Source of the DNA: CAVONB01 sp963697205
Lineage (GTDB): Bacteria; Pseudomonadota; Alphaproteobacteria; Rhizobiales; Hyphomicrobiaceae
Assembly (NCBI GenBank): GCA_963697205.1
Contig: CAVONB010000002.1
Location: 372,001-436,000, forward strand
Direction: 5' to 3'
DNA length: 64,000 bases
In this document: positions 63,410-64,000 of the stretch, one piece after another
How positions within the stretch are numbered: the stretch's first letter is position 1
Layout of the letters: each line of letters begins with the position of its first letter
The notes under the pieces: model-generated
The model's input: only the letters and a program-made list of their open reading frames with translations
Database searches by the model: none
Told to the model about the DNA's origin: nothing
Translations under genes and position numbers: made by a program

Positions 63410-64000
63410 CTACGACAGGGCCGCCACGATAGCCCGGCCCAGGCTCGATCCGCTCTCGAAAGCGTGCTCGGCCAGCCGCCCCAGGCACCAGTCTCCGGCC
63501 ACGCCGACGCGGTGCTCCGACGAGAAGATGCAGCTCTCACCCAGCTGCTGCTCGGCAAATCCATAGCGCCACAGGTGTGCCACCATATGGCTCGGCCGAA
63601 CCGGCCTGAGGCCGACGACGTGGCTGACTTCAGCCCAAAGCTCCTCCGCCACCGTCTCCGGGTCGACGTCCTCGGTCTCCCGGCTCCAGGCCTGCGAGGC
63701 GTGCACGACGATCGATTCGCCGCGCGTGGCTCGACCCGGCTTGGTGTTGTTGCGCGCCACCCAGCGGATTACCTCCGACATGTCGGAGAACACGTCCTGC
63801 TCGGGAAAGGCCGGCTCGTCGAGCACCACCATCAGCGACCAGCACGGCGTCATGCGTACCCGCGACAGCGGCTCGGCCAGCGCATCCAGGCGGCCGAGCA
63901 GCACCTGCGCCTGCGGCGCCGGAACCGTGATCGCTACCGCATGGAAGGGCCCGATCGAGGTCTCGTCCTCGAACCAGATGTGCCAGCCGCGATCCGCCCA
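63410..64000 (-). CDS. FAD-dependent oxidoreductase, renalase-like (5' end outside window)
   Basis: The last 196 codons of a leftward gene; the frame is open to the window edge, so the N-terminal FAD-binding Rossmann motif is not visible. Blocks seen are TPCWSLMVVLDEPAFP, WVARNNTKPGR and WRYGFAEQQLG, with the C-terminal FAD-contact block RVGVAGDWCLGRLAEHAFESG. This is the layout of renalase-like NAD(P)/FAD-dependent amine-oxidase-fold proteins widespread in alpha- and gammaproteobacteria. The substrate is unknown. It precedes sdhC on the same strand with 191 bases between. Confidence 0.85.
   Translation of the reverse strand, partial: WADRGWHIWFEDETSIGPFHAVAITVPAPQAQVLLGRLDALAEPLSRVRMTPCWSLMVVLDEPAFPEQDVFSDMSEVIRWVARNNTKPGRATRGESIVVHASQAWSRETEDVDPETVAEELWAEVSHVVGLRPVRPSHMVAHLWRYGFAEQQLGESCIFSSEHRVGVAGDWCLGRLAEHAFESGSSLGRAIVAALS

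Overview
The window is GC-rich DNA from an alphaproteobacterium, most likely of the order Hyphomicrobiales (Rhizobiales). The evidence is the lptC/A-lptB-rpoN-ptsN order, a double-length dCTP deaminase, an LptB with a long N-terminal extension, DUF1127 proteins, sdhC-sdhD-sdhA order and an ispE/TPR gene pair. The genus cannot be named from this window. Most of it is chromosomal housekeeping DNA. One short accessory patch lies at about 41.3-44.4 kb.

Layout. 1-4.8 kb (minus strand): proB, an alpha/beta hydrolase, proA and a bicupin, i.e. a proline-synthesis cluster with an unrelated hydrolase between its two genes. 5-9.5 kb: an orphan SMI1/KNR4 protein, a DehI-like protein, then rpsO-pnp with a terminator. 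9.7-17.6 kb: dcd, two tandem paralogous MFS transporters, dapE, membrane proteins and a BLUF blue-light sensor. 17.8-21.3 kb: a phnD-phnE-phnC-type ABC importer, dapD and a tRNA-Leu(CAG). 21.4-29.9 kb: a short RNase D, an LptC-LptA-LptA fusion, lptB, rpoN, ptsN (no hpf between the last two), uppP and a GST. 29.86-30.1 kb: a probable structured RNA on the minus strand with its own terminator. 30.4-41.3 kb: pth, rplY, a large repeat-rich membrane protein, a DUF3754 protein overlapping prmA, two small DUF1127-type proteins and an aminopeptidase P.

The accessory patch (41.3-44.4 kb) holds palindromic repeats, an RTX-type calcium-binding protein with a 10-base C/G tract upstream, and a complete IS3-family element. 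At 45.2-53.5 kb is an exopolysaccharide locus: NodB deacetylase, Wzz/Wzc-like protein with a degenerate kinase domain, Wza-like lipoprotein, GT4 glycosyltransferase, priming sugar-phosphate transferase behind a good sigma-54 promoter match, and an O-antigen ligase/polymerase. At 53.5-64 kb are ispE, a TPR lipoprotein-like protein, a phytoene-desaturase-like flavoprotein, a 2-hydroxyacid dehydrogenase, small membrane and secreted proteins, sdhC-sdhD-sdhA (no sdhB alongside) and a truncated FAD oxidoreductase.

Three conserved genes carry +1 frameshifts as given: lptB (one), sdhD (two) and sdhA (one). Each is restored by removing a single base, so sequence errors are the first explanation. Points most worth a second look are the LptC-LptA-LptA fusion, the minus-strand RNA at 29.9 kb, the sigma-54 site before the EPS priming gene, the homopolymer tract upstream of the RTX gene, and the broken sdhDA genes.
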